Positions 26,522 to 34,616 of a stretch of DNA of 64,000 nt are shown here, piece after piece. Under the pieces are notes generated by a model, which saw only the letters and a list, made by a program, of their open reading frames with translations, searched no databases and had not been told where the DNA came from. The translations under genes were made by a program, and so were the position numbers. The stretch's first letter is position 1. Every line of letters begins with the position of its first letter. This DNA is from Haladaptatus caseinilyticus (GTDB lineage Archaea; Halobacteriota; Halobacteria; Halobacteriales; Haladaptataceae): the NCBI RefSeq assembly GCF_026248685.1, contig NZ_CP111036.1, positions 2,480,001 to 2,544,000 of the forward strand, read 5' to 3'.

Positions 26522-27286
26522 ATGCACGTCTCCGACGACGACGGAATTCGAACGGTTACCTTCGACCGCCCCAACGTACGAAACGCATTCACACCGGAAG
26601 CCGCGGGCGAACTCGCCGAAATCCTGTCCGAGAGCGACCCCAAATCCATCGATGCGGTCGTGCTGACTGGAGAGGGAAAAGCGTTCAGCGCGGGTGGCGA
26701 CATCGAGTCGATGGCGGAGCGCGAGGAGAACGTCCGGGAGGCCTACGAACGGGTTCGCGACACGCTCTCACGAGTCGTTCACGAAGTGCTTTCCGCACCC
26801 GTCCCCGTCGTCGCGAAGGTCAACGGCGATGCGGTCGGTGCCGGAATGGCACTCGTCACGGCGTCGGATTTCGCATATGCCGCCGAATCCGCCCGATTCG
26901 CGGCCTCGTTCATCAACGTCGGTCTGATTCCAGATATGGGGGGGACGTTCCTGCTCCCGCGACTCGTCGGTTTGCGCACGGCCAAGGAACTCGCGTTCAC
27001 TGGGGAGTTGATTTCGGCCGAGGAAGCGGCCGAGTTGGACGTCATCAACGAAGCCGTTCCCGACGAACAGCTCGACGTTCGGGTAGAAGAACTGACCGAC
27101 ACGCTAGCGAAACAGCCGACCCATACCATCGCACTCGGCAAGCAAGCTCTGCACGAAAACCTCGGAAAGGATTGGCGCGAAGCACTCGACTACGAGACGA
27201 TGGTTCAGTCACAGGCCTACGACATGCCCGCTCACAGAGAAGGTGTCTCTGCGTTCCTCGAAGGACGGAAGCCCGAATTCGAGTGA
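26522..27286 (+). CDS. Crotonase-family isomerase, PaaG-like (epoxide-to-oxepin)
   Basis: A 254-residue crotonase. The oxyanion loop is FSAGGDIESM near residue 58 and the second oxyanion segment is GDAVGAGMAL near residue 101. The active-site stretch NVGLIPDMGGTFLLPRLVG near residue 138 has Asp where hydratases have Glu/Pro-Gly and matches PaaG (GLIPDSGGTWLLP), which turns the ring epoxide into oxepin-CoA. It is not next to paaABCD but is the best candidate for that step in the window. It could also be another enoyl-CoA isomerase. Confidence 0.82.
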   Translation: MHVSDDDGIRTVTFDRPNVRNAFTPEAAGELAEILSESDPKSIDAVVLTGEGKAFSAGGDIESMAEREENVREAYERVRDTLSRVVHEVLSAPVPVVAKVNGDAVGAGMALVTASDFAYAAESARFAASFINVGLIPDMGGTFLLPRLVGLRTAKELAFTGELISAEEAAELDVINEAVPDEQLDVRVEELTDTLAKQPTHTIALGKQALHENLGKDWREALDYETMVQSQAYDMPAHREGVSAFLEGRKPEFE

Positions 27287-27464
27287 GCGAACTTCGAATC
27301 GCCCTGGTGTGAAAAATCGAACGCCGTGATATCTTTTTGAAAGTTAAATTTCATTTTCACCCGAGCATGCTGTCGAACACTGCACTCATAAACAATATTT
27401 CGATCTATGAAATTCCCGACCTGACGTTGTCCAGATGGAATCCCTCCACACGTTCACTGGATAG

Positions 27465-27707
27465 TGGAGGTCGTTCGGGAAGTCGTTCGCTCACGCCGCT
27501 CGTTCGACTGAGGGAGGGAAGTTCGAAGCAACAAACGACGTCCACGAACGACAGTACACCGCAATCGGGTTTTACATCGATCGAGAAGGACGACATGTCC
27601 GCCGATTCGAATCGGCCGTCGGCGAATACGATGCGGCAGGTTCATCGATTCCTGTAATTCGAGAAAGGGAAAGAGTTCAAACGTCACACCGATATAACCG
27701 CCCATGA
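27465..27707 (+). pseudogene. Possible gene remnant
   Basis: An open stretch of 80 codons after an in-frame TAG, without a proper start codon. Its translation reads like a haloarchaeal protein in the middle (YTAIGFYIDREGRHVRRF, then ESAVGEYDAAGSSIPVIR), but upstream frames are broken. I read it as the tail of a decayed gene. The interval 27287-27464 is AT-rich and shows nothing else. Confidence 0.3.
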
Positions 27708-27717
27708 ACGCGGGATA

Positions 27718-27999
27718 TCAGTCTCTGATAAGATACCACATAACAAGGGTGCTAACGAGAAGAGCGCCTCCAAAAACTGGGCTGTTATCCATACCAAAGA
27801 GGGGCGGACTCGGACTTCGATAGATGTTCAATGCACTCTGAAATATGACTACTACAAATATAATCGTGAGAAGTGCATATATCGCATTGACTATGTACGC
27901 GTACCATTTGGTAGAATCCAAATATCCCTTCAGCAGCGGCTCAGTACCCTCCTGATCCCGGTGAACCAGTGGGTCACGAAGTGAACTACTCTTTCCCAT
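27718..27999 (-). CDS. Small two-helix membrane protein
   Basis: A 93-residue protein with a polar N-terminus (GKSSSLRDPLVHRDQEG) and two membrane helices, about residues 33-56 (YAYIVNAIYALLTIIFVVVIF) - a long helix of which LLTIIFVVVIF is the core - and 74-90 (FGGALLVSTLVMWYLI). No family recognised. It sits downstream of the GH26 gene on the same strand at the edge of the glycan island. Confidence 0.65.
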   Translation of the reverse strand: MGKSSSLRDPLVHRDQEGTEPLLKGYLDSTKWYAYIVNAIYALLTIIFVVVIFQSALNIYRSPSPPLFGMDNSPVFGGALLVSTLVMWYLIRD

Positions 28000-28127
28000 G
28001 GCAGTATGATACGTCGCCCACAGGTATAAACATATATCGTGTATTTGTCCTGAATTAATCTCTACACGGCATTGATAATCGAACTACTGTCTCTGGATAC
28101 GGTAACTACGTACAATGTCGTTCGAAA

Positions 28128-29144
28128 TTAGAACTTTCCCAGAAACTGTTCATCCGTCAAGATACGCGGGGCCGCTCCGCCAAGTGGATTCAGTTCCGTC
28201 GTAACAAGGGTTCTGTACGCGGGATACGTCGAACACGTAGACCCGTCTACCGTCACTGTCTTCGTGCCGTTTTTACCGTCGAACACTGCCCAATCAGTAT
28301 TTTTATCCATATTGAACCAACTTATCAAATTCACGTCAGTGGAAGCGATGTAGCGGCCGAACTCCGTTATCCAGGCGTTCTTCTCGCTCGCTCGATACCT
28401 GCCACGATAGCACGAACTGCTGGCGAGCTCGGGAAACGCGATCGGATTGTCGGCTAACCGTTTCATCCGGTCGAGCATCGGATCATAGATTTCCGATGGA
28501 GACTTCCATTCGGACCATTTCTGGCTGTCACCCCAATTGTACCCGTCGATACCGATCCAATCGACGTATTCGTCCCCTGGATAAAACGATTCAGCGGGGT
28601 AGGCCAGTCGGTCTTCACAGTTCACCGACCACATCCACTGTATGTGTTCGCCTATCATCACCGTCTCGGCGAAGATTTCACGGAGATGGCGCCACATCCG
28701 CACATAATCGCTGGGTGTTATACGACCGTCCCGAGCGCTCCACGGATACCAATCTCCGTTCATTTCGTGTGCTGGCCGGAAGAACAACCTGCGCTCGTGC
28801 CCTTCAGGGGGCTCAAAAATCCACGATTCTAACAGTGATGCGAATCTCGAAATCTGTTCGTCGTACATTCCACGTGCGATCTGCTGCGTGATGAGTTCGT
28901 TGGACTCCGTTTCCGTCCGCGGTTCCCACGTCACTAGCGGAACGTGACTGTGATTCCATGTGCGGGTCATCCAACTATCGACGAACGCCTCGACCCGGTT
29001 CGGGTCGGAGAGCCCTGAAATGAACAACGTAACGACGGTGGGTCGCGTGCCCAACCAAGTCTCGAACCGGTCGAGTGACGTCAAATCTTCTGTTCGATCA
29101 CCGGGGAAAACTCCAAGAAGTACATTTTTTCTTTTGGCAGGCAT
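28128..29144 (-). CDS. Glycoside hydrolase family 26-like enzyme
   Basis: A 338-residue TIM-barrel glycosidase. GH26 markers are RPAHEMNGDWYPW (general acid Glu, about residue 126), WMWSVN, YPGDEYVDWIGIDGYNWG and the nucleophile Glu in IAFPELASSS, in family order. GH26 members cut beta-mannans or mixed-linkage glucans. The ATG at 29144 is chosen because an ATATAC element lies about 27 nt upstream; the longer frame adds 22 atypical residues. No signal peptide is seen, which is odd for a polysaccharide hydrolase. It is divergent from a GT2 synthase. Confidence 0.85.
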   Translation of the reverse strand: MPAKRKNVLLGVFPGDRTEDLTSLDRFETWLGTRPTVVTLFISGLSDPNRVEAFVDSWMTRTWNHSHVPLVTWEPRTETESNELITQQIARGMYDEQISRFASLLESWIFEPPEGHERRLFFRPAHEMNGDWYPWSARDGRITPSDYVRMWRHLREIFAETVMIGEHIQWMWSVNCEDRLAYPAESFYPGDEYVDWIGIDGYNWGDSQKWSEWKSPSEIYDPMLDRMKRLADNPIAFPELASSSCYRGRYRASEKNAWITEFGRYIASTDVNLISWFNMDKNTDWAVFDGKNGTKTVTVDGSTCSTYPAYRTLVTTELNPLGGAAPRILTDEQFLGKF

Positions 29145-29375
29145 GTTCTCGTCGGTGTTGTAGTGACGGTATATTCGTCTCTCGGTTCGTCTCGGGGAAC
29201 CGTGGATCAAACGATACGTCGGGGTCGCTGATATGAGTTGCTCCGGTGCACGGTACGGTCGGACCTATTTTAGCGGTGAGTTGCTAGAATTACTGTCTTC
29301 TATAGTCTCATTGATAATAGCACACATACGATAACGGACTATATGTTTATTGGCTAATCGGTTGTTCGACAGACG

Positions 29376-30518
29376 ATGGTACAAATCGGGTCTCTCATCG
29401 GATATATTGTTTTTTGGCCGATACTTATTTTATTTGCACTTACTACCTCATTTTGGATCTATGAAATCGTTTTCCTCGCTAGAGACTGGAAAAAGAAGGA
29501 AATAGAGCATGGACTGGATCAAATACAAGTTCGGATACTGACCATCGGATCGGAAGGTGTCGTCCAAAACACGGTCGATTCCATACCTGACGAACTTACC
29601 GAGAGGATCGTCGTTGCGGAAAAGGAGATGACGATATCAGGTGCTGACGTACACGTCGTTCCTTCCGACTTCTCGTGTAATGCACGATACAAAGCGAGAG
29701 CCGTCGAATGGGCCAGACGGCACGTTCCCTGTGAGAAAGAATACGTGCTGTATCTCGATGAGGACACTATCGCTACGGGGTTGGAGGGAATCCCTGATGC
29801 GGACATCGTCCAGTATTCCGAACATCCCGTCCGAACCGACTCGTACCTCGCGTATCTCTGTGAAATATTCCGCCAGGGATTCCAAATCGAGCAACGGGCG
29901 TTCAGTAAGCTCTCGATTCCACTCTATGCGTGGGGAGGCGGTCTCGCCGTGAGAAAGGAACTCGAAGACGAGATCACGTGGAATTTCGAATCGATGATCG
30001 AAGATACCCGGTTTACCTGGATTGCGATCCATTATCGGGATGCGTCGTTTTGTCTCGCAAAATCACACCTCTACAATCAGGCGCCGCCGTCGGTCGGAAA
30101 TATGATCCGTCAACGACGACGTTGGGCATCAGGTACCCGCGAACAGCTCAGTCTTCTTCCGAATCGATATCGAATACTGTTCGTCGCTCGAAATGCGAGT
30201 TGGGGTGCATCACCGCTGATACCGTTGCTCCTGCTCAATTCTCTGTTCTTTCAGGGAATCACTCCGACGTCGTTCATCTATCGATTCGGATCGATCGTTC
30301 TCTCGTCGTTCCTGGCGGTTTGGAGCTTGCTCGGTATTTATTACTACGATGCAAATGTGAAAGATTCGATCCTTCTCATCCTCCTCGGACCCGTTCTGAG
30401 CTCGTTGCACTCCGTCGGGGCGCTCTGGGGATTTTTCTCTCCGGTCAAGCAGTTCAACGTTACCGAAAAAGTCGATCCGAGCTCCGAAAAGATCTCGGAG
30501 CTCGCCTCCGACGACTAG
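29376..30518 (+). CDS. Family 2 glycosyltransferase, membrane polysaccharide synthase type
   Basis: A 380-residue membrane enzyme. A membrane helix (residues 5-32) is followed by a GT-A domain with YLDEDT (D-x-D-like metal site, about residue 130), GGGLAVRKEL near residue 195 and the acceptor/processive motif QRRRW near residue 248, then about three membrane helices (residues 285-365). This is the cellulose/chitin/hyaluronan-synthase plan, nearest in feel to Egghead-like GT2 proteins. It would extend a surface glycan and feed it across the membrane. TATATG-TTTAT lies about 27-36 nt before the start, so it is its own unit. Confidence 0.88.
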   Translation: MVQIGSLIGYIVFWPILILFALTTSFWIYEIVFLARDWKKKEIEHGLDQIQVRILTIGSEGVVQNTVDSIPDELTERIVVAEKEMTISGADVHVVPSDFSCNARYKARAVEWARRHVPCEKEYVLYLDEDTIATGLEGIPDADIVQYSEHPVRTDSYLAYLCEIFRQGFQIEQRAFSKLSIPLYAWGGGLAVRKELEDEITWNFESMIEDTRFTWIAIHYRDASFCLAKSHLYNQAPPSVGNMIRQRRRWASGTREQLSLLPNRYRILFVARNASWGASPLIPLLLLNSLFFQGITPTSFIYRFGSIVLSSFLAVWSLLGIYYYDANVKDSILLILLGPVLSSLHSVGALWGFFSPVKQFNVTEKVDPSSEKISELASDD

Positions 30519-30557
30519 GTGCGTTACTATCGAACCAGCAGTCCGATTCGAATCCGA

Positions 30558-30746
30558 TCATCCGATGAATGACAACTTCTCCCACAACGCCGCAGCGACT
30601 ACGGCAATAAAGATACTGATAGTTACTACCGCTAAAATTCGTCGGATCCCGAGGTGGTATATGGTACTGAGAATTAACACCGCATACACAGCAACGGCGG
30701 TGATGATACCAGCAACCAATCCCTCGTACGATTTCCTACTTTCCAT
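30558..30746 (-). CDS. Small two-helix membrane protein
   Basis: A 62-residue protein starting MESRKSYEG, with two membrane helices (LVAGIITAVAVYAVLILST and ILAVVTISIFIAVVAAAL). The start is placed at the internal ATG because the longer frame adds Arg-rich residues without hydrophobic pattern. Its stop is 40 nt beyond the convergent GT2 stop. No family recognised. Confidence 0.6.
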   Translation of the reverse strand: MESRKSYEGLVAGIITAVAVYAVLILSTIYHLGIRRILAVVTISIFIAVVAAALWEKLSFIG

Positions 30747-30895
30747 CGATAGACATTCGACTAATCTATTAGCTCGCCATCTTCGTACCGCTCCGGTGAA
30801 CATGCGAGTTACCACGGTATCCTACATATTCGTTTCGGCTGTTTGGCAGGTTCGCTCCGTAAAACACGACCCGTTCGTGGAGTTGTGAGGTGTAG

Positions 30896-32401
30896 TTATA
30901 TCAGTCGTGCCGACCACGAAATTTCGACGTTGTCGGTTCCCTGTGGCGGTGGAGATGAGAACCGTACTTCCAGAGCTTCGTACGCGTAATCGCCATTCAA
31001 ATCCGCGGGAGAGATGCTTATCGGGCCCGCTTCTTTCGCAGCGTCGTTCACCGGTGACGCCCAGGCAAGGATGTTCTGTCGCCACGGGTTTTCCGCCAAC
31101 TGGTGTGACGAAATCGTGAACGTCTTGGTCGCCCCGTCCCCGCTAAACGTCGTGCTTGCAAAAGTTTGCGTGTTATAGCCGTTCACACGGAACGGAATCG
31201 TCGATGGGTCCCGGTTGCCGATCAATTCTTGAACATTCCCGTAGCCAGTGCAGAACGCAATGTTGTTTACCTTAGACCCGTTCGCCTCCGAGTATCCATG
31301 CCGCTGTGTCGATGAACCTTGATTGTCCGCAAAGGTGCTGAAGAAAATATAATTGTCTTGGGAATTGGTGAGCTGTATTCCATCGTAGGTTCCCGCGTTT
31401 GCCGTACTGTTGTTGAATGCGTAACTTCCTTCGAAGAAAATTCGCGTCGCATTTCGAAGGAGTGCTCCGTTTCTCGTATTTGTATCCAAGAAGGTACCAT
31501 AGAACCAGCAATCGTTTGCACCGTCGACCAAGAGACCGTTCGTGTTGTCGAACGTGTGGAGATGTTGGCAGACGTGACCTGAACCCTGTACTCGCATTCC
31601 TTGAGCAGCGTTTTCGTGGAAATAACAGTTATAGAGTGAGAGATCGTAACAGACGTTCGTATTTAATCCATGTGAGTTCGCAAAGCCTTGGTCGATGTTC
31701 TGCAATATGGGCTCGTAGAGCTTATCGGTCCCTCCTTCGAACTGAATACCTGCTCCGGCAGTATCTCGAATAATGAGGTTGAACAGCTTCGGTCGCCAGT
31801 TGTACCCCGTGATTCGGATGCCGAACCCACTGGTGTTGTTGGCTTTGTTACCGTCTATGTAGAGGTTCGATATTTCACACTCCAGTTCGTTGGCAGGTAT
31901 CTGAATCACGTCGTCGTTTGTTCCGTTCGAAAGGCGGAGTATCGTCGCTTGATTTCCCGCCCCGACTAGTCGAACCCCTTGTCGCATTACGAGCGGTTCG
32001 GAGATGGTGTAGACACCAGGTGACAGCTGGACTGTTCCCCCACCAGCCGCTGCATCGATTTCTGCCTGAATGTCGGTCGATGTGGGTGCATAATTGATGC
32101 CGTTCAGTTCAGTCGTAGTAACCGATTCGAATCTCGGTTCCTCACCGGTCGTCTCGACCTCGACCCACTCTTGCCCCGTTCCGATGAAAACTTGGCCCGT
32201 ATCGAGAGCGAAAAATTTGGCGTTCTTTTTCGGACGATATTCGTCGAGGTTCTCCAAATCGTCCCGTATTTCGGTGGCGTATCGTCCGTTCCCCCCTTGT
32301 TGATTTTTAGATTCGCCCCCGCATTCGCCCTCTGTATTCCGATTCTGATAGAACGGGATGCCTGCAACGCCGCTTGCTTTGAGGAAATTTCTTCTCTCCA
32401 T
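30896..32401 (-). CDS. Right-handed beta-helix protein with Tat-like start (pectate lyase/epimerase-like)
   Basis: A 501-residue protein. MERRNFLKASG is a twin-arginine motif but the hydrophobic part after it is short, so export needs checking. Residues 100-420 are a parallel beta-helix: GGGTVQLSPGVYTISEPLVM is the classic first coil (core VQLSPGVYTI), followed by GIRITGYNW, GAGIQFEGG, GMRVQGSG, GLLVDGAND and similar coils. The C-terminal 80 residues are a separate beta domain. Such proteins are lyases, epimerases or tailspike-like glycan binders. Together with GT2 and GH26 it suggests surface-glycan editing. Confidence 0.82.
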   Translation of the reverse strand: MERRNFLKASGVAGIPFYQNRNTEGECGGESKNQQGGNGRYATEIRDDLENLDEYRPKKNAKFFALDTGQVFIGTGQEWVEVETTGEEPRFESVTTTELNGINYAPTSTDIQAEIDAAAGGGTVQLSPGVYTISEPLVMRQGVRLVGAGNQATILRLSNGTNDDVIQIPANELECEISNLYIDGNKANNTSGFGIRITGYNWRPKLFNLIIRDTAGAGIQFEGGTDKLYEPILQNIDQGFANSHGLNTNVCYDLSLYNCYFHENAAQGMRVQGSGHVCQHLHTFDNTNGLLVDGANDCWFYGTFLDTNTRNGALLRNATRIFFEGSYAFNNSTANAGTYDGIQLTNSQDNYIFFSTFADNQGSSTQRHGYSEANGSKVNNIAFCTGYGNVQELIGNRDPSTIPFRVNGYNTQTFASTTFSGDGATKTFTISSHQLAENPWRQNILAWASPVNDAAKEAGPISISPADLNGDYAYEALEVRFSSPPPQGTDNVEISWSARLI

Positions 32402-32485
32402 GGAATATACGATTTAATTTGTAATCAATAAATCTTTGTAATATATTTGTGAAGATGTGTCTACATCCTTAGTTCGAAACCCTCT

Positions 32486-32506
32486 CCTCGCCGTCGGAAG
32501 GCGGGG
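32486..32506. repeat. GC-rich hairpin in AT-rich intergenic DNA
   Basis: CCTCGCC and GGCGGGG pair as a 7-bp stem (one G-T) around a 7-nt loop. It resembles the terminal hairpins of IS200/IS605-type haloarchaeal elements, but no transposase remains nearby. Could be a solo end or a terminator of the beta-helix neighbour's opposite side. Confidence 0.3.
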
Positions 32507-32628
32507 CTACGGCTTACATAACCAAACGACTACGAAATATTGTTCATCCTAGCCGACGGATATACGATGAGGAACTGATTTTTCGACCGACGCTCCAGGC
32601 CGTAGACTCTACCGTTGGAGATGCAATC

Positions 32629-33033
32629 TCAAACTTCCGAGAGATGAACGTGAATCACTCGGTTGCAATCTTCCTCTCCACAGACGGCACAATTGCCGTT
32701 CTCCTCGCTATCGTAGGCATCCGCGAGCGCGGTAGCGTCTTCCGCATCCAAACCGGCAGTCGCAAGTATCACGCGCTCCCCGGCGTGGCCGAGTTCGTAG
32801 CCACCGTCACTCTCTCGAACGAATCGTTCACGGAGTTCCGTGAGATGGTAGTTGAAACGACCGGTGTCCCGGATTCCAACCCGCTCTCTGAGCTCAGAAA
32901 ACGCGAGCGGTTCCTCCGCCGTCGCCAGTTCGCGGAGGATCGCGATTCGATGTTCACTTGCGAGCGTTCCGAGCGCATCGACTGCCGCGTCAGCGATTTC
33001 ATCGTCTATTCCGGCCGAATCCGTTGGAGGCAT
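32629..33033 (-). CDS. ArsR-like winged-helix regulator with C-terminal zinc-binding tail
   Basis: A 134-residue protein starting MPPTDSAG. Residues 15-90 form a winged helix (LASEHRIAILRELATAE, FSELRERVGIRDTGRFNYHLTEL with key part FNYHLTEL). The C-terminus has CAVCGEEDC plus H-x-H, a likely small metal site. The longer frame adds 15 residues before this ATG, but the TATA-like AT run near 33080 would then be too close. Divergent from the gene at 33142. Confidence 0.75.
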   Translation of the reverse strand: MPPTDSAGIDDEIADAAVDALGTLASEHRIAILRELATAEEPLAFSELRERVGIRDTGRFNYHLTELRERFVRESDGGYELGHAGERVILATAGLDAEDATALADAYDSEENGNCAVCGEEDCNRVIHVHLSEV

Positions 33034-33141
33034 GTGTGCCCATCCGGTAGTCTCCGTGACATACTTTTTGGAAATCATTAAAAAATATACAGAAAGATGT
33101 TTCGCGGAAACGATTTTTCAGCCCTCTCCGAACCCCGAGAC

Positions 33142-33840
33142 ATGGTTGGTGCAGATGTCGAATTTCGGTTCGAATCGTGCGAAGACGAAGAACAGTTCGT
33201 CCGGGAATATCTCACCGGCGCGTGGCCTCGCTTCGAAGCGAGCGGATTCTGGGAGGCCGGTTGGTTCTGGGCGTATCGACAGTTCGCCAAATACGAATCG
33301 GGGCCGGACTACGGGTTGGTTCGAATCATCTTCGAGGGCGACCCGGATGCACTCATCGAAAGCGAGACCGACCACTGGAATCGATTCGACGGCCTCGAAT
33401 CGTGGACGCTTCGCCGGTACGAGGAAACCGACGAAGGGTATGGAAGCCTACTCGAACAACAGCGGGATGCGAAAGGCGAAGTCGGCGATGAGTGGGAGTG
33501 TCGCCTGAAACCACTTACGGCGCGGTTCGCGCTCTCGTATCTCCGTGAGTTCGACGAGGAACTACCAGCCGTCGCCGAGCAAACCGACGAAAATCACCCC
33601 GGAATCGGTTTCTGGACGATGTATCACGATGCCATGGTTCAGTGTGGCTACGACTGGTACGGCGAAACCGAGGCCTGTCAAAAGGGGATGAAAAACCGGT
33701 TGAAATCGCTCGCCAGCTACCAGGGTGCTGATGCGGCCCGCGAGGAGTACGACCGCCTGCTCGCAGAGTGGGAGGCGTATGAAGACGAATTAGAGACGTG
33801 GCTCGAAGAAAACCCGACTGGTGAGGCATCGGAGCCGTAG
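33142..33840 (+). CDS. Hypothetical acidic protein
   Basis: About 232 residues, very acidic and rich in Trp and Tyr (FWEAGWFWAYRQFAKYE, FWTMYHDAMVQCGYDWYG). No signal, membrane helix or known motif. The end is a Glu-rich helix (EYDRLLAEWEAYEDELETW). A start 45 nt upstream (33097) is possible. Codon use and acidity match neighbours, so the gene is real; function unknown. Divergent from the winged-helix regulator, which may control it. Confidence 0.7.
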   Translation: MVGADVEFRFESCEDEEQFVREYLTGAWPRFEASGFWEAGWFWAYRQFAKYESGPDYGLVRIIFEGDPDALIESETDHWNRFDGLESWTLRRYEETDEGYGSLLEQQRDAKGEVGDEWECRLKPLTARFALSYLREFDEELPAVAEQTDENHPGIGFWTMYHDAMVQCGYDWYGETEACQKGMKNRLKSLASYQGADAAREEYDRLLAEWEAYEDELETWLEENPTGEASEP

Positions 33841-33917
33841 CGACTATCGACCACGTCTCGTTTCGAGGGTATCGAGCGATTTAACGGAGTGGAATACGTG
33901 TGTATGATTCGAATCCA

Positions 33918-34595
33918 ATGGTCACAGATTTACTCGCGACGACGCTCGTCGTTCTGGCGACGGGGGTCGGTGTCGCGTTCACGTACTTCGGGTACTCCTT
34001 CGTGACGCGACTCACGTCATTGGTCGGCGGACTTGGCGGGGCTCTGGCAGGCAGCTTCGTCGCGCGAACCCTCGTCGCACCCCCGGTCGGCGTCGCCTCG
34101 CCCGATGTGATGCTCGTCTCGCTTGTCGGCGCCATCGTCGGAAGCCTCATCGGCAGTCAGGTCGCCCGCGCCACGCAACAATTTGCTATCGTCGCACTCT
34201 GTTTCGCACTCGCGTCCGCGGTCACGTACTCGATGCTGGGGCATCCCAGCATCCTGCACTCGATATCCCTCCCATCGTTCGGTTCCGGGATAGTTGACCC
34301 CCTCATCGGGTCAGTGGTCGTCGGTGGAATCACCGGCGTTCTCGTCTGGCAGTTCTATCTCCCGTTCCTGACCGTCGTGACGAGTCTCCTGGGTGCGAGT
34401 ATCCTGCAACAAATCGTACGTCACTGGAGCGGGTTGCTTCCGGTCTTCCACTCGGAGATGTGGACGAGTCTCGGAACGAGCCACGTTCTTTGGTTCCTTC
34501 TCGTCGGGACCGGAATCGTGTCTCAGTACCGTCGGTACCGCCATCGAAAATCGGTCCTGCGAATCGTACGACCCATCCGACGACGACTGAGTTGA
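33918..34595 (+). CDS. Multi-pass membrane protein (TMEM198/DUF4203-like)
   Basis: About 225 residues with seven or so hydrophobic segments, several Gly-rich (LVGGLGGALAGSFVA; LVGAIVGSLIGSQVA), which is the glycine-zipper look of TMEM198/DUF4203 proteins. The C-terminus is basic (QYRRYRHRKSVLRIVRPIRRR), placing it inside. A GTG start 18 nt upstream is an alternative. Function unknown. Confidence 0.7.
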   Translation: MVTDLLATTLVVLATGVGVAFTYFGYSFVTRLTSLVGGLGGALAGSFVARTLVAPPVGVASPDVMLVSLVGAIVGSLIGSQVARATQQFAIVALCFALASAVTYSMLGHPSILHSISLPSFGSGIVDPLIGSVVVGGITGVLVWQFYLPFLTVVTSLLGASILQQIVRHWSGLLPVFHSEMWTSLGTSHVLWFLLVGTGIVSQYRRYRHRKSVLRIVRPIRRRLS

Positions 34596-34616
34596 TTTCC
34601 TTCGCCCGTTCGTCCG

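Noticed and set aside
27337-27657. Open frame of 106 codons downstream of the PaaG-like gene
   Set aside because: Ser/Arg/Thr-rich with no domain; another frame in the same place reads more like protein.
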